64,000 nucleotides of DNA from an uncultured Acidimicrobiales bacterium (lineage in GTDB: Bacteria; Actinomycetota; Acidimicrobiia; Acidimicrobiales; Hopanoidiivorantaceae): assembly GCA_958295755.1 (NCBI GenBank), contig OY282367.1, forward strand, positions 2,112,022 through 2,176,021, in the 5' to 3' direction. Shown here in pieces: positions 22,538 through 31,286 of this stretch (position 1 is the stretch's first letter; each line of letters opens with the position of its first letter). The notes beneath the pieces are model-generated. The model did no database searches and was not told where the DNA came from. It was given only the letters and a program-made list of their open reading frames with translations. Made by a program: the position numbers and the translations under genes.

Positions 22538-22802
22538 CAAGAAAGAAACCCGTCCTAACAAGCGTAAAGTTCGCGAAGGCATGGTGGTGTCTGTGGCTAT
22601 GGACAAGACTGCCGTAGTGGAGACCTCCGACCGAGTGCGCCATCCTCGCTACAACAAAATCGTCCGCCGTAAAAGTCGCCTATATGTCCACGACCAGAAC
22701 AATGAACTTCGGGAGGGAGACCGCGTGCGAATCCAAGAGACACGCCCACTCTCTAAGCTGAAGCGTTGGCGTCTGGTGGAAGTCACAGAAAAGGTCCGGT
22801 AG
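22530..22802 (+). CDS. rpsQ: 30S ribosomal protein S17
   Basis: Primary 16S rRNA binder, 90 residues. OB-fold sequence: RKVREGMVVSVAMDKTAVV, RHPRYNKIVRRKSRLYVHD and the TRPLSKLKRWRLVE end. The start ATG lies inside the end of rpmC, indicating coupled translation. Confidence 0.96.
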   Translation: MTDKKETRPNKRKVREGMVVSVAMDKTAVVETSDRVRHPRYNKIVRRKSRLYVHDQNNELREGDRVRIQETRPLSKLKRWRLVEVTEKVR

Positions 22803-22811
22803 AGGTGCACC

Positions 22812-23180
22812 ATGATACAACAAGAGTCGCGACTTCGAGTCGCCGACAATTCAGGAGCTCGCGAGGTGTTATGCATCAGAGTGCTAGGTGGCTCGCACCG
22901 CCGCTACGCTTCCATCGGAGATGTGTTCGTGGCTACCGTCAAGAGTGCTTTGCCGGGCGCAGCGGTGAAGAAAGGCGACGTGGTTCGCTGTGTGGTGGTT
23001 CGCACCCGCAAGGAAACCCGCCGTGCCGACGGCAGCTATGTGAGATTTGACGAGAATGCCGCCGTGTTAGTAAACGAACAGAACCAGCCTCAAGGCACCC
23101 GCATCTTTGGCCCAGTGGGTCGAGAACTACGCGAAAAGCGTTTTATGCGCATAGTGTCGCTCGCGCCAGAGGTGCTGTGA
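22812..23180 (+). CDS. rplN: 50S ribosomal protein L14
   Basis: L14, 122 residues, at the subunit interface near the factor-binding site and docking point of the silencing factor RsfS. It reads [19 protein letters not shown] and contains [23 protein letters not shown] at 22812 follows AGAGGTG. It shares the TGATG junction with rplX. Confidence 0.97.
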   Translation: MIQQESRLRVADNSGAREVLCIRVLGGSHRRYASIGDVFVATVKSALPGAAVKKGDVVRCVVVRTRKETRRADGSYVRFDENAAVLVNEQNQPQGTRIFGPVGRELREKRFMRIVSLAPEVL

Positions 23181-23497
23181 TGTCCAAGCTACGAAAAGGC
23201 GACAGGGTAGTTGTGCTTGCTGGTAAAGACCGAGGCAAGGAAGGCACGATTTCTGCTGTGTTCCCCCATGATGGCACAGCCCTTGTGGATGGTGTGAATG
23301 TGGTGCACAAGCATCAAAAGCCCAACCAGCAGGGTGTGATGCAAGGCGGCATCATAGATAAAGATATGCCTCTGCCATTGTCTCGCTTGGCCATTGTCAG
23401 CCCCCAAGACGGAAAAGCCACACGCGTGGGCTACCGCTTCTCTCCTGACGGCCAGAAAATCCGTGTCTGTAAACGCACAGGAGCCGACTTACCATGA
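23180..23497 (+). CDS. rplX: 50S ribosomal protein L24
   Basis: Assembly initiator protein, 105 residues. The KOW motif is [17 protein letters not shown], followed by [14 protein letters not shown]. The ATG at 23180 overlaps the rplN stop by one base; an in-frame GTG at 23177 is an alternative. It overlaps rplE by four bases. Confidence 0.96.
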   Translation: MSKLRKGDRVVVLAGKDRGKEGTISAVFPHDGTALVDGVNVVHKHQKPNQQGVMQGGIIDKDMPLPLSRLAIVSPQDGKATRVGYRFSPDGQKIRVCKRTGADLP

Positions 23498-24105
23498 ACG
23501 CAGAAGCTGTCAAAGAAGCTACCGAAGAAGCTATGAGCGAAGCCGAAGTTGCCAATCCACCTGCTCGGCTCAAGCAACGCTACATGGCCGAAGTGCGCCC
23601 GCAGATGCTGGAAAACCTTAATCTCACCAACATTATGACCGTGCCCACCCTGGAGAAAATTGTGCTCAATATGGGTGTAGGCCAGGCCACCCAGCAAGCC
23701 AAACTTTTGGAAGGTGCCCAAGCCGACATGGAACGGATCACAGGTCAAAAACCCATCGTCACTAAAGCCAAAAAGTCAATCTCCAACTTCCGTCTCAGAG
23801 AAGGCAACCCCATCGGGGTGAAAGTTACCTTGCGGGGCGAACGCATGTGGGAGTTCTTTGACAGGCTCGTGAACTTCGCCATTCCCCGCATTCGCGACTT
23901 CCGCGGCTTGTCGCCAAAGTCATTTGACGGTCACGGCAACTACACCTTCGGCATTACCGAACAGCTCATCTTCCCTGAAATCAGCTATGACGATATAGAC
24001 ACAATACGGGGAATGGACATAACCATCGTAACCACCGCCCACAGCGACGAGCACGGACAAGCTCTGCTGTCGGCTTTCGGTTTTCCCTTCAAGCCCAATC
24101 AGTAA
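23494..24105 (+). CDS. rplE: 50S ribosomal protein L5
   Basis: 5S rRNA-binding protein, 203 residues. An acidic N-terminal extension of about 20 residues precedes the usual start ([17 protein letters not shown]). The core has [34 protein letters not shown] and the C-terminal [12 protein letters not shown] and [12 protein letters not shown] overlaps the rplX stop by four bases. Confidence 0.97.
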   Translation: MNAEAVKEATEEAMSEAEVANPPARLKQRYMAEVRPQMLENLNLTNIMTVPTLEKIVLNMGVGQATQQAKLLEGAQADMERITGQKPIVTKAKKSISNFRLREGNPIGVKVTLRGERMWEFFDRLVNFAIPRIRDFRGLSPKSFDGHGNYTFGITEQLIFPEISYDDIDTIRGMDITIVTTAHSDEHGQALLSAFGFPFKPNQ

Positions 24106-24156
24106 AGCAAACCTAGTCAGTAAAGCAAGCCCAATCAGTAAAGCACAGGAGCAACA

Positions 24157-24342
24157 ATGGCAAGAAAAGCCCTAGTTCAAAAACAGCAGAAAGTTCCGAA
24201 GTTCAAAGTTCGAGCATATACCCGCTGTCAACGTTGCGGTCGGCCGCGTGCCGTCTATCGCAGGTTCGGGCTGTGTAGGGTGTGTCTGCGCGACTTGGTG
24301 CATGCAGGCGAAATCCCCGGCGTGACGAAAGCGAGTTGGTGA
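24157..24342 (+). CDS. rpsN: 30S ribosomal protein S14, zinc type
   Basis: Short S14 of 61 residues with two CxxC pairs (CQRCG and CRVCL) that bind zinc. This is the type found in actinobacteria and firmicutes, as opposed to the 100-residue zinc-free paralogue. It ends [14 protein letters not shown] follows AGGAGC. The preceding spacer contains a threefold CAGTAAAGCA repeat. Confidence 0.97.
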   Translation: MARKALVQKQQKVPKFKVRAYTRCQRCGRPRAVYRRFGLCRVCLRDLVHAGEIPGVTKASW

Positions 24343-24346
24343 AGCC

Positions 24347-24751
24347 ATGGCGATGACCGACCCCGTAGCCGACATGCTCACCCGCATTCGCAATGCCAAC
24401 TTGGCTATGCACGATGATGTCATAATGCCTTCTTCCAAGCTGAAGGTGGAGCTAGCCAAGATACTCAAGCAGGAGGGTTATATCACTGGATTTCGAGAGG
24501 ATGTCGCCGAAGACCAACCCGGTAACACGCTAACTATAGATCTCAAATACTCTCCCCGCAGAGAGAGGGTCATCACCGGTCTGCGCCGCATCTCCAAGCC
24601 AGGACTTCGCGTGTATTCTAAAGCAGTAGCTGCACCGCGAGTGCTAGGTGGTTTGGGCGTGGCCGTGCTTTCTACCAGCCGAGGACTAATGACCGACAAA
24701 GAAGCCCGTCGTCGCAAGCTGGGCGGCGAAGTGCTTTGCCAGGTCTGGTAG
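24347..24751 (+). CDS. rpsH: 30S ribosomal protein S8
   Basis: Central-domain protein, 134 residues, and translational repressor of the spc operon in E. coli. It contains [19 protein letters not shown] and the C-terminal [19 protein letters not shown] and GGEVLCQVW. The ATG at 24347 is four bases after the rpsN stop. Confidence 0.97.
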   Translation: MAMTDPVADMLTRIRNANLAMHDDVIMPSSKLKVELAKILKQEGYITGFREDVAEDQPGNTLTIDLKYSPRRERVITGLRRISKPGLRVYSKAVAAPRVLGGLGVAVLSTSRGLMTDKEARRRKLGGEVLCQVW

Positions 24752-24778
24752 CAGAATCTGGTAGTAGAGGAGCAAACA

Positions 24779-25321
24779 ATGTCACGCATCGGCAAGGAGC
24801 CCATCAAAATGCCATCAGGTGTCAAGATGGAAGTTTCCGACAACCGCTTAGTTACAGTTTCAGGGCCTAAAGGCACCCTTACATGGCAGTTGCCTGCGCC
24901 TGTTTCTGTGAAAGAGGAAGGCGGAGAAGTGCTAGTGGAGCGAATTAATGACGAGCGACAGTCTAAAGCCCTTCATGGTTTGTCTCGCTCGCTGCTCAAC
25001 AACATGGTGGTGGGAGTGAGCGAAGGTTTTGTCAAAGAGCTCGAGATCGTGGGCGTAGGCTATCGAGCGCAAGCTCAAGGCGACCAAAAGCTAGAGATGC
25101 AGTTAGGTTTCAGTCATCCTGTGCAAGTTGAAGCACCTGCTGGGGTCACATTTGAAGTGCCCTCGCCTGTGAGTATTCGTGTGCACGGTGCCGATAAACA
25201 AGCGGTGGGGCAAGTAGCCGCTTCTATCAGATCGCTGCGCGCGCCAGAACCCTACAAGGGTAAAGGCATTCGCTACGCAGGCGAAAAGATAATACGCAAA
25301 GCCGGCAAGGCAGCCAAGTAG
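24779..25321 (+). CDS. rplF: 50S ribosomal protein L6
   Basis: L6, 180 residues, near the sarcin-ricin loop. It has two duplicated domains; it begins MSRIGKEPIKMPSGV and ends in the signature PYKGKGIRYAGEKIIRKAGK. ATG follows AGAGGAGC. Confidence 0.97.
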   Translation: MSRIGKEPIKMPSGVKMEVSDNRLVTVSGPKGTLTWQLPAPVSVKEEGGEVLVERINDERQSKALHGLSRSLLNNMVVGVSEGFVKELEIVGVGYRAQAQGDQKLEMQLGFSHPVQVEAPAGVTFEVPSPVSIRVHGADKQAVGQVAASIRSLRAPEPYKGKGIRYAGEKIIRKAGKAAK

Positions 25322-25331
25322 GGAGTTGTAA

Positions 25332-25688
25332 ATGACCACCACCAGACGAGTTGCCCGCCTGCGTCGCCATCGCCGTGTTCGCAAAAAGCTGTTCGGCACT
25401 CCCAGCCGACCACGGCTAGTAGTATTTCGCTCTGCGCGCCACATAAGCGCGCAGTTAGTAGACGATATTGCTGGTCACACCTTGGCTTCAGTCTCTACCA
25501 CAGAAGCCAGTTTGCGTAACCCGCAAAGCTCCACCATAGAAGGGGCCAAAGCAGCCGGACAACTGCTGGCCGAACGGGCCAAAGAAGCAGGTGTTGACTC
25601 AGCAGTATTTGACAGAGGCGGCTATAAGTTCCATGGCCGAGTCGCGGCACTAGCAAATGCTGCCCGCGAAGCAGGCCTCAAGTTTTAG
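25332..25688 (+). CDS. rplR: 50S ribosomal protein L18
   Basis: 5S rRNA-binding protein, 118 residues. It contains [18 protein letters not shown] and ends [20 protein letters not shown] with GLKF. ATG follows GGGAGTTGTAA. Confidence 0.97.
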   Translation: MTTTRRVARLRRHRRVRKKLFGTPSRPRLVVFRSARHISAQLVDDIAGHTLASVSTTEASLRNPQSSTIEGAKAAGQLLAERAKEAGVDSAVFDRGGYKFHGRVAALANAAREAGLKF

Positions 25689-25736
25689 GCTGAAGTTTTT
25701 AGGCTCATGTTTTAGGGAAAATCTCAGGAGGCATCA

Positions 25737-26315
25737 GTGATTACAGGCGAAGCTATACCGGGCAGGGCCCCTTTGCGGGAATCTCGGGTTATCAATATCA
25801 ACCGAGTTGCCAAAGTCGTAAAAGGCGGACGGCGGTTTTCATTCACCGCGCTTGTGGTAGTGGGCGACGGAGCTGGTCGTGTTGGTCTGGGCTACGGCAA
25901 AGCCAAAGAAGTACCATTGGCCATCCAAAAGGGCACAGAAGATGCCAAGCGCAACTTGTTCAGAGTGCCTCTGGCGGGTAATACGATCATCCATCCCATC
26001 ATCGGCAAATGGGGGGCTGGAAGAGTATTTCTGCGCCCTGCTTCGCCCGGAACTGGTGTAATCGCTGGTGGTGCGGCTCGTGTCATCTTGGAAGAGGCAG
26101 GCGTGCACGATGTGCTCTGTAAGTCGTTGGGGTCGCCCAACTATATTAATATGGCTCGCTCTACCATCGCAGGTCTAAAAGCCTTGAAGCGACCCGACGA
26201 GGTAGCTGAGATGCGAGGCTTGTACCCTGAAGACTTCGTGCCAGCGGCCCTCTGGAAGAGCTATCAAGAGACAGAGCGGGAATTTTTCACCGCAGCTTCG
26301 GCAGATTTAGAATAA
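25737..26315 (+). CDS. rpsE: 30S ribosomal protein S5
   Basis: Decoding-fidelity protein, 192 residues. [20 protein letters not shown] carries the loop where spectinomycin resistance arises, apparently wild type. [15 protein letters not shown] and [13 protein letters not shown] segments follow. The start is GTG at 25737, five bases after a perfect AGGAGG. It overlaps rpmD by one base (TAATG). Confidence 0.97.
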   Translation: MITGEAIPGRAPLRESRVININRVAKVVKGGRRFSFTALVVVGDGAGRVGLGYGKAKEVPLAIQKGTEDAKRNLFRVPLAGNTIIHPIIGKWGAGRVFLRPASPGTGVIAGGAARVILEEAGVHDVLCKSLGSPNYINMARSTIAGLKALKRPDEVAEMRGLYPEDFVPAALWKSYQETEREFFTAASADLE

Positions 26316-26611
26316 TGGCCAGCAAAGATCGTACTCTTCGGGTAGTGCAAGTGCGCTCTGCCATCGGCGCAAAGCCGAAACACATCGGCACTTTGCGCTC
26401 GCTTGGCCTAGGTCGTATCGGCAAGGAAAATACCCTGCCCGACCGACCAGAGATAAGAGGCATGCTTCGCCATGTGTCGCATCTGGTGAAGTTTGAAGAG
26501 CTATCCAAATCAAAAGCACAAACTAAAGCACAGCCGAAAGCAGAAAGCACAACTAGCAAGGCCAGTACAACTAGCAAGGCCAGTACCAACAAAAAGGCAG
26601 GCGACAAATGA
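26315..26611 (+). CDS. rpmD: 50S ribosomal protein L30 with a Lys/Ser-rich tail
   Basis: The first 60 or so residues are L30 (LRVVQVRSAIGAKPKHIGTL and LGLGRIGKENTLPD). Unusually, about 35 residues follow, made of Ala/Thr/Ser/Lys repeats (TTSKAS twice). Standard L30 ends before this tail. It overlaps rplO by four bases. Confidence 0.95.
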   Translation: MASKDRTLRVVQVRSAIGAKPKHIGTLRSLGLGRIGKENTLPDRPEIRGMLRHVSHLVKFEELSKSKAQTKAQPKAESTTSKASTTSKASTNKKAGDK

Positions 26612-27096
26612 AAGTGCACGATCTCAAACCATCGCCCAACTCGCGCCCTAGCGCAGTTCGTGTGGGTCGAGGCATTGGTGGCAGGCGCGGCAAGACAGCC
26701 GGGCGCGGTATGAAAGGTCAAAAAGCCCGTGGCAGCATTCCAGCCGGCTTTGAAGGCGGACAAATGCCTTTGGCTCGCAGGCTACCCAAGCTGAGGGGCT
26801 TCAACAACCCCTTCCGTGTGGAATATCGCCCTGTGAACTTGGAGAAGCTCAGCGAGCTGGAAGAAACCGAAATCACACCCGAGGTGCTCCTCAGTCATGG
26901 CTTGGTGCGCAAAGGTTCGCTCGTGAAAATCCTGGGGCGAGGCGAAATCACCAGAGCAATACAGGTTTCAGCTCACGCGTTCTCCGAGTCGGCTCGCAAA
27001 GCCATTGAAGAAGCGGGCGGAAGCGTAACGATAATTCCCAAGCCTTGGGGCGACCGGCGTCCCCCAGCCAAAGGCAACGCCTTAACGAACCGCTAA
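26608..27096 (+). CDS. rplO: 50S ribosomal protein L15
   Basis: Late-assembly protein, 162 residues. The Gly-rich N-terminus (GRGIGGRRGKTAGRGMKGQK) and the GFEGGQMPLARRLPKLRGF segment are standard. It is followed by an 82-base spacer with a duplicated AACCCAGCCACC unit before secY. Confidence 0.97.
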   Translation: MKVHDLKPSPNSRPSAVRVGRGIGGRRGKTAGRGMKGQKARGSIPAGFEGGQMPLARRLPKLRGFNNPFRVEYRPVNLEKLSELEETEITPEVLLSHGLVRKGSLVKILGRGEITRAIQVSAHAFSESARKAIEEAGGSVTIIPKPWGDRRPPAKGNALTNR

Positions 27097-27178
27097 GCCT
27101 GCCTGACCCCGACCTTATAACCCAGCCACCAACCCAGCCACCAAGACCCCGACCAAGATAGCCGCAAAGACATCCATC

Positions 27179-28504
27179 ATGATTTCAGTTCTTCGCAACA
27201 TCGGCAACATCTGGAAGGTCTCCGATCTGCGCAACAAGATACTCTTCGTGATTGCCATGATCGTCGTCTATCGGCTCGGTACTTTCATCCCGGCTCCCGG
27301 TATCAACTACGCAGCCCTACGCCCCCTTCAAGACCAAGCTGAAGAAGGCGGAGTGCTGGCATTCCTGCGGCTCTTTAGTGGTGGCGCGCTCACTCAGTTT
27401 GCTATTTTTGCTCTCGGTGTCATTCCCTACATAACAGCTTCCATCATTATGCAGGTGCTAGCCGTGGTAGTGCCTCGCATTGAGCAATGGCAACAGCAGG
27501 GCGCAGTCGGTCAGCGCAAGATCAACCAATGGACCCGCTACATCACTATCGGCATCGCCATCGTGCAGTCCACCAGCTTGGCCTTCCTCTTCAACAACGG
27601 CGGCGGCGGACTCACCAGCACAGGCATTCCTGACTTGCTACCTACATTTACTGTGGGGCGTGTGGCCATCGTGGTTTTGACGCTTACCGCTGGCACAGCC
27701 GTGCTCATGTGGATGGGCGAGCTCATCACGCAAAAGGGTATCGGCAACGGCATCTCACTGATCATTTTCGCTGCTGTTGTAAGTGCCTTGCCCGCACAGC
27801 TTTCCTCGGTTAGAACCCAGTCGGGCTGGGGTGCCCTCACAGGCGTGTCAGGTATGTATCTCTTGCTGCTGGTAGCTATCGTGTTCGTAGAGCAAGGCCA
27901 GCGGCGCATCCCCGTGCAGTTCGCCAAACGTGTGGTCGGGCGAAGAATGACTTCAGGCGGTAGCACCTACATACCTCTCAAAGTAAACCAGTCAGGTGTT
28001 ATTCCCATCATCTTTGCCAGTTCCGTGCTTTATCTGCCTCAACTTGTGGTGGTGGCTTTCCCCTCCAGCGGTTGGGGAGCCAGCATGCAACGTTGGGTGA
28101 ATGACAACCTCCTTTCCGCTCGTGACCCCGTATATCTGATCGTGTTCGGACTGCTCATCATTGGCTTCGCATACTTCTACACGGCCATTACCTTTGATCC
28201 TGTGAAGCAAGCCGACACGCTTCGCAAGCAAGGCGGGTTTATCCCTGGCATCCGTCCTGGCCCACAAACAGAGCGATACTTGGCACGCATTTTGTCTCGT
28301 ATTACGTTGCCAGGCGCGCTGTTCCTCGCCATCGTGGCACTCATCCCCGCTGTCGTGCTGGCCCAGTTCTTACCCGATGAGACGCTCGGTATCTTCGGCT
28401 TTACCGGCATCTCCATCCTCATTGCTGTTGGCGTGAGCTTGGAGACCATGAAGCAGATTGATAGCCAGCTGATGATGCGTAACTACGAAGGATTCCTCAA
28501 GTGA
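27179..28504 (+). CDS. secY: Preprotein translocase subunit SecY
   Basis: Channel-forming subunit of the Sec translocon, 441 residues, ten transmembrane helices. It begins NIGNIWKVSDLRNKILFVI and has the plug and lateral-gate region after FLRLFSGGALTQFAIFALG. The cytoplasmic loop QRRIPVQFAKRVVGRRM, which contacts the ribosome and SecA, is present. ATG is at 27179. It overlaps adk by four bases, as in many spc operons. Confidence 0.97.
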   Translation: MISVLRNIGNIWKVSDLRNKILFVIAMIVVYRLGTFIPAPGINYAALRPLQDQAEEGGVLAFLRLFSGGALTQFAIFALGVIPYITASIIMQVLAVVVPRIEQWQQQGAVGQRKINQWTRYITIGIAIVQSTSLAFLFNNGGGGLTSTGIPDLLPTFTVGRVAIVVLTLTAGTAVLMWMGELITQKGIGNGISLIIFAAVVSALPAQLSSVRTQSGWGALTGVSGMYLLLLVAIVFVEQGQRRIPVQFAKRVVGRRMTSGGSTYIPLKVNQSGVIPIIFASSVLYLPQLVVVAFPSSGWGASMQRWVNDNLLSARDPVYLIVFGLLIIGFAYFYTAITFDPVKQADTLRKQGGFIPGIRPGPQTERYLARILSRITLPGALFLAIVALIPAVVLAQFLPDETLGIFGFTGISILIAVGVSLETMKQIDSQLMMRNYEGFLK

Positions 28505-29070
28505 GCACCTGTCTATTGATCTTGGGGCGACAAGGCTCGGGTAAAGGCACTCAGAGCTTGATGCTGGCTGAAAAGTTTGGTTTTGTGCATATCTCCACAG
28601 GCGATTTGCTTCGCGAGGCCGTAGAGTCGTCATCTCCGTTAGGTCTCAAGGCGAAGCAGATTATGGATGCTGGCGAGCTGGTTTCTGATGAAATCATGTG
28701 CGAAATATTGGCCGAGCGCATCGCCCAACCCGATGTCAAATCAAATGGCGTTCTTCTGGATGGCTTCCCCCGCACCACAGCTCAAGCTGAAGCTCTAGGT
28801 GCCATAGTGGGCAAGGTAGATGGCGTCATGAACTTGGATGTGCCCATAGAAGAGGTAACCCAGAGAATGCTGACTCGCAACCGCGACGACGACACCGAAG
28901 AGTCGATAGCTCGCAGGCTCGCTCTCTATGAAGAACAGACCGCTCCTCTCCTGGGCTGGTATGAAGAGCACAGCAAAGTTGTCACTATAGACGGCATAGG
29001 CACAGAAGAAGAGGTTTTCAACCGGCTGGCAACCGCTTTGGAGACAATCACCGGTTCACTAGTGAGTTAG
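28501..29070 (+). CDS. adk: Adenylate kinase
   Basis: Converts AMP and ATP to two ADP; 189 residues, the short-LID form. The P-loop is GRQGSGKGTQ (9-18), close to the usual GxPGxGKGT but with Gln for Pro. The AMP-binding STGDLLRE and GFPRT motifs and the RRLALYEEQT helix are present. GTG start at 28501 overlaps the secY stop. In many genomes map follows; here it does not. Confidence 0.95.
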   Translation: MSTCLLILGRQGSGKGTQSLMLAEKFGFVHISTGDLLREAVESSSPLGLKAKQIMDAGELVSDEIMCEILAERIAQPDVKSNGVLLDGFPRTTAQAEALGAIVGKVDGVMNLDVPIEEVTQRMLTRNRDDDTEESIARRLALYEEQTAPLLGWYEEHSKVVTIDGIGTEEEVFNRLATALETITGSLVS

Positions 29071-29086
29071 CAGCAAGCTCTCAAAG

Positions 29087-29114
29087 TTGAAAGATCGAAA
29101 CTCAGAGTTAGAAT
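29087..29114 (+). promoter_or_regulatory. Candidate promoter for infA-rpmJ-rpsM-rpsK-rpsD-rpoA
   Basis: TTGAAA at 29087-29092 and TAGAAT at 29109-29114 are spaced 16 bases and each match five of six consensus positions. This is the strongest hexamer pair seen in the ribosomal region. It lies 75 bases before the infA start and would separate the alpha cluster from the upstream spc cluster. Confidence 0.55.
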
Positions 29115-29188
29115 TAATAGTCGCAAAATTACGATGTTCCAAACACTAGCAGTATCACCTAGCAGCATTATCAAAAGGAGGCAGTACA

Positions 29189-29461
29189 CTGGCTAAGTCG
29201 AAAGAGGAAGCAATCGTCCTGACAGGAACGGTTATGGAATCTCTCCCGAACGCTATGTTCAAGGTCAAATTTGAAAATGACCATACCGTTCTAGCGCACA
29301 TCTCTGGGAAGATGAGGGTGCATTACATCCGCATTCTGCCCGGCGACAAAGTGCAAGTAGAGCTCACACCCTACGATTTAGAGCGAGGCCGTATCACCTA
29401 CCGCTACAAAGCCAACGAATTGCCCCCTACTACCCCGCCCACTCGCCACACCTCCTCTTGA
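29189..29461 (+). CDS. infA: Translation initiation factor IF-1, apparent CTG start
   Basis: IF-1 covers the ribosomal A site during initiation; 90 residues if it begins at CTG 29189. The normal bacterial IF-1 start ([15 protein letters not shown]) is encoded completely, but the first codon reads CTG. A near-perfect AAAAGGAGG lies at 29173-29181, seven bases before that CTG, the optimal distance. No ATG, GTG or TTG occurs in frame upstream. The first ATG, at 29234, would delete 15 residues including the first beta strand. The body ([33 protein letters not shown]) is standard, with a Pro/Thr tail of ten or so extra residues. Confidence 0.93.
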   Translation: MAKSKEEAIVLTGTVMESLPNAMFKVKFENDHTVLAHISGKMRVHYIRILPGDKVQVELTPYDLERGRITYRYKANELPPTTPPTRHTSS

Positions 29462-29487
29462 GAGAGCCGATTTCTTGCCCTAATTTG

Positions 29488-29532
29488 CCGTCCTGAATTT
29501 ATCCGTCCTGAATTTATCCGTCCTGAATTTAA
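29488..29532 (+). repeat. Three tandem 15-base repeats before rpmJ
   Basis: CCGTCCTGAATTTAT is repeated three times, the last copy diverging at its final base. It fills most of the infA-rpmJ spacer and contains no ribosome binding site or hairpin. Confidence 0.85.
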
Positions 29533-29549
29533 CTGTAGAAAGATATCCC

Positions 29550-29663
29550 ATGAAAGTAAGACCTAGCGTAAAGCGCATTTGCGACAGATGCAAGGTGATC
29601 CGACGCCGAGGTGTGGTGCGAGTGATCTGCACCAACCCTCGCCACAAGCAAAGGCAGGGCTGA
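29550..29663 (+). CDS. rpmJ: 50S ribosomal protein L36, zinc type
   Basis: Smallest ribosomal protein, 37 residues. It begins [20 protein letters not shown] and has the zinc ligands CxxC, a third Cys in VICTNPRHK and the final His. It is followed by one base and the GTG of rpsM, the invariant rpmJ-rpsM pairing. Confidence 0.96.
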   Translation: MKVRPSVKRICDRCKVIRRRGVVRVICTNPRHKQRQG

Positions 29664-29664
29664 A

Positions 29665-30072
29665 GTGGCACGCATAGCTGGGGTTGATGTGCCCCGTGAC
29701 AAGAGAGTGGTTGTAGCACTCACCTACATTTACGGCATTGGCAAGTCTTCGGCCCAAGAAATCTGCACCGAAGCTGAGATAAACGAAAATGTCCGCGTGC
29801 GCGACCTCTCAGAACCTGAAGTCGCCAACCTGCGTAGCAAGATAGACGAATGGGTGGCTGATTCTGAGCGAGAGTTTTTCTATGTGGAAGGCGACTTGCG
29901 CCGTCAGACTCAAGAGAAGATCAAGCGTAAGGTGGAAGTGGGGTCATATCAAGGTATTCGCCATCGCAGAGGGCTCCCAGTGCGAGGCCAGCGTACCCAC
30001 ACAAACGCACGCACTCGTAAAGGCCCCCGCAAGACAGTGGCGGGCAAGAAGAAAGTGCTTAAGAAGGGCTAG
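29665..30072 (+). CDS. rpsM: 30S ribosomal protein S13
   Basis: Head protein contacting P-site tRNA, 135 residues. It contains [33 protein letters not shown] and the [20 protein letters not shown] segment. The start is GTG at 29665 behind AAGGCAGGG, which lies in the end of rpmJ. The C-terminal KKKVLKKG tail is basic. Confidence 0.97.
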   Translation: MARIAGVDVPRDKRVVVALTYIYGIGKSSAQEICTEAEINENVRVRDLSEPEVANLRSKIDEWVADSEREFFYVEGDLRRQTQEKIKRKVEVGSYQGIRHRRGLPVRGQRTHTNARTRKGPRKTVAGKKKVLKKG

Positions 30073-30128
30073 GCGGCTCCGCAAACTTAGGCAAGCAAGC
30101 ACAAACTCAGGAATCGGAAGGCACAGCA

Positions 30129-30518
30129 ATGGCAACCAGAGACGGCCGCTCCAGGCGGCGAGTTCAGAAGAATGTCCCGCAAGGGGTAGCTCACATCAAG
30201 AGCTCGTTCAATAACACCATCATCACTATCGCTGATCCGCAAGGAAATGTGATCTCATGGTCATCGGCGGGCAATGTGGGTTTCAAGGGATCTCGTAAAT
30301 CCACGCCGTTCGCCGCCCAGACAGCCGCCGAAACAGCAGGACGCAAAGCCATGGAGCACGGCATGAGACGCGTGGAAGTGCATGTGCGAGGGCCAGGTTC
30401 TGGCCGCGAAACAGCCCTGCGTTCCCTGCAAGCCATCGGTTTGGAAATCTCAGGCATCAAGGATGTAACGCCTCTACCACACAACGGATGTCGTCCTCCG
30501 AAGAGAAGGAGAGTCTGA
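30129..30518 (+). CDS. rpsK: 30S ribosomal protein S11
   Basis: Platform protein lining the mRNA exit path, 129 residues. It has [49 protein letters not shown] and ends [21 protein letters not shown] at 30129; rpsD follows after one base. Confidence 0.97.
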   Translation: MATRDGRSRRRVQKNVPQGVAHIKSSFNNTIITIADPQGNVISWSSAGNVGFKGSRKSTPFAAQTAAETAGRKAMEHGMRRVEVHVRGPGSGRETALRSLQAIGLEISGIKDVTPLPHNGCRPPKRRRV

Positions 30519-30519
30519 T

Positions 30520-31137
30520 ATGGCGCGCTATATAGGCCCCAAAGCTCGTATCGCCCGTCGGCTGGGCACCCAAATCTGGGACACCAAAGGTGAGCGTTCT
30601 GCTCGCGACAAGCGTCCTTATCCGCCCGGCGAGCACGGTCGCACCCGTCGCCGCGGAACTCAGTCGGAATATCTCGTGCAGCTGCAAGAAAAGCAAAAAG
30701 CACGATACATCTACGGTCTCTCTGAGAAGCAGTTTCGCCGGGTCTATCAGGAAGCCCACCGTCGCCCCGGTGTTACTGGCGAAAACATGCTTATTTTCTT
30801 GGAGCTACGTTTGGACAATGTGGTGTTTCGGGCGGGTTGGGCCTCAACTCGTCTGCAAGCTCGTCAGTTCGTGAGCCACGGGCATGCGGAAGTCAACGGC
30901 AAACGCGTGAATGTGCCTAGCTATCGGGTGCGTGAAGGCGATGTGATCTCTCTGCGCGAAAAGGCGCGTGGAATGCTAGTTGTGCGTTGGAACCAAGACA
31001 TGTTGGATCGTACCACCCCGATCTGGTTGGAACACTCCGATGAGAACAAGAAAGTCACAGTGGTTCAGATTCCCACCCGCGACCAAATCGATACCCCCAC
31101 TCGTGAACAGTTAATAGTGGAGCTCTACAGCAAATAG
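30520..31137 (+). CDS. rpsD: 30S ribosomal protein S4
   Basis: Assembly-initiating protein, 205 residues. It is the zinc-free form: the N-terminal region (YIGPKARIARRLGTQIW) has no Cys cluster. The S4 RNA-binding domain is LDNVVFRAGWASTRLQARQF with GHAEVNGKRVNVPSY. In E. coli S4 represses the alpha operon. ATG follows AGAAGGAGAG in the end of rpsK. Confidence 0.97.
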   Translation: MARYIGPKARIARRLGTQIWDTKGERSARDKRPYPPGEHGRTRRRGTQSEYLVQLQEKQKARYIYGLSEKQFRRVYQEAHRRPGVTGENMLIFLELRLDNVVFRAGWASTRLQARQFVSHGHAEVNGKRVNVPSYRVREGDVISLREKARGMLVVRWNQDMLDRTTPIWLEHSDENKKVTVVQIPTRDQIDTPTREQLIVELYSK

Positions 31138-31286
31138 CGGTTTCAGTAGCGACTGTACCCCGCAACTCTATCTCAGAAATACTACCCAGAATCACTACCC
31201 AGAAACTATACAAAACAGCCAAGATATCTAATAAATCCTGTCAATAATCCTGTCCAACAACAATTCAGCTAAACAGCGAGGTGATG

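Noticed and set aside
29234..29461. infA starting at ATG 29234
   Set aside because: It would remove the first 15 residues of a very conserved protein; the CTG at 29189 fits both sequence and ribosome binding site.
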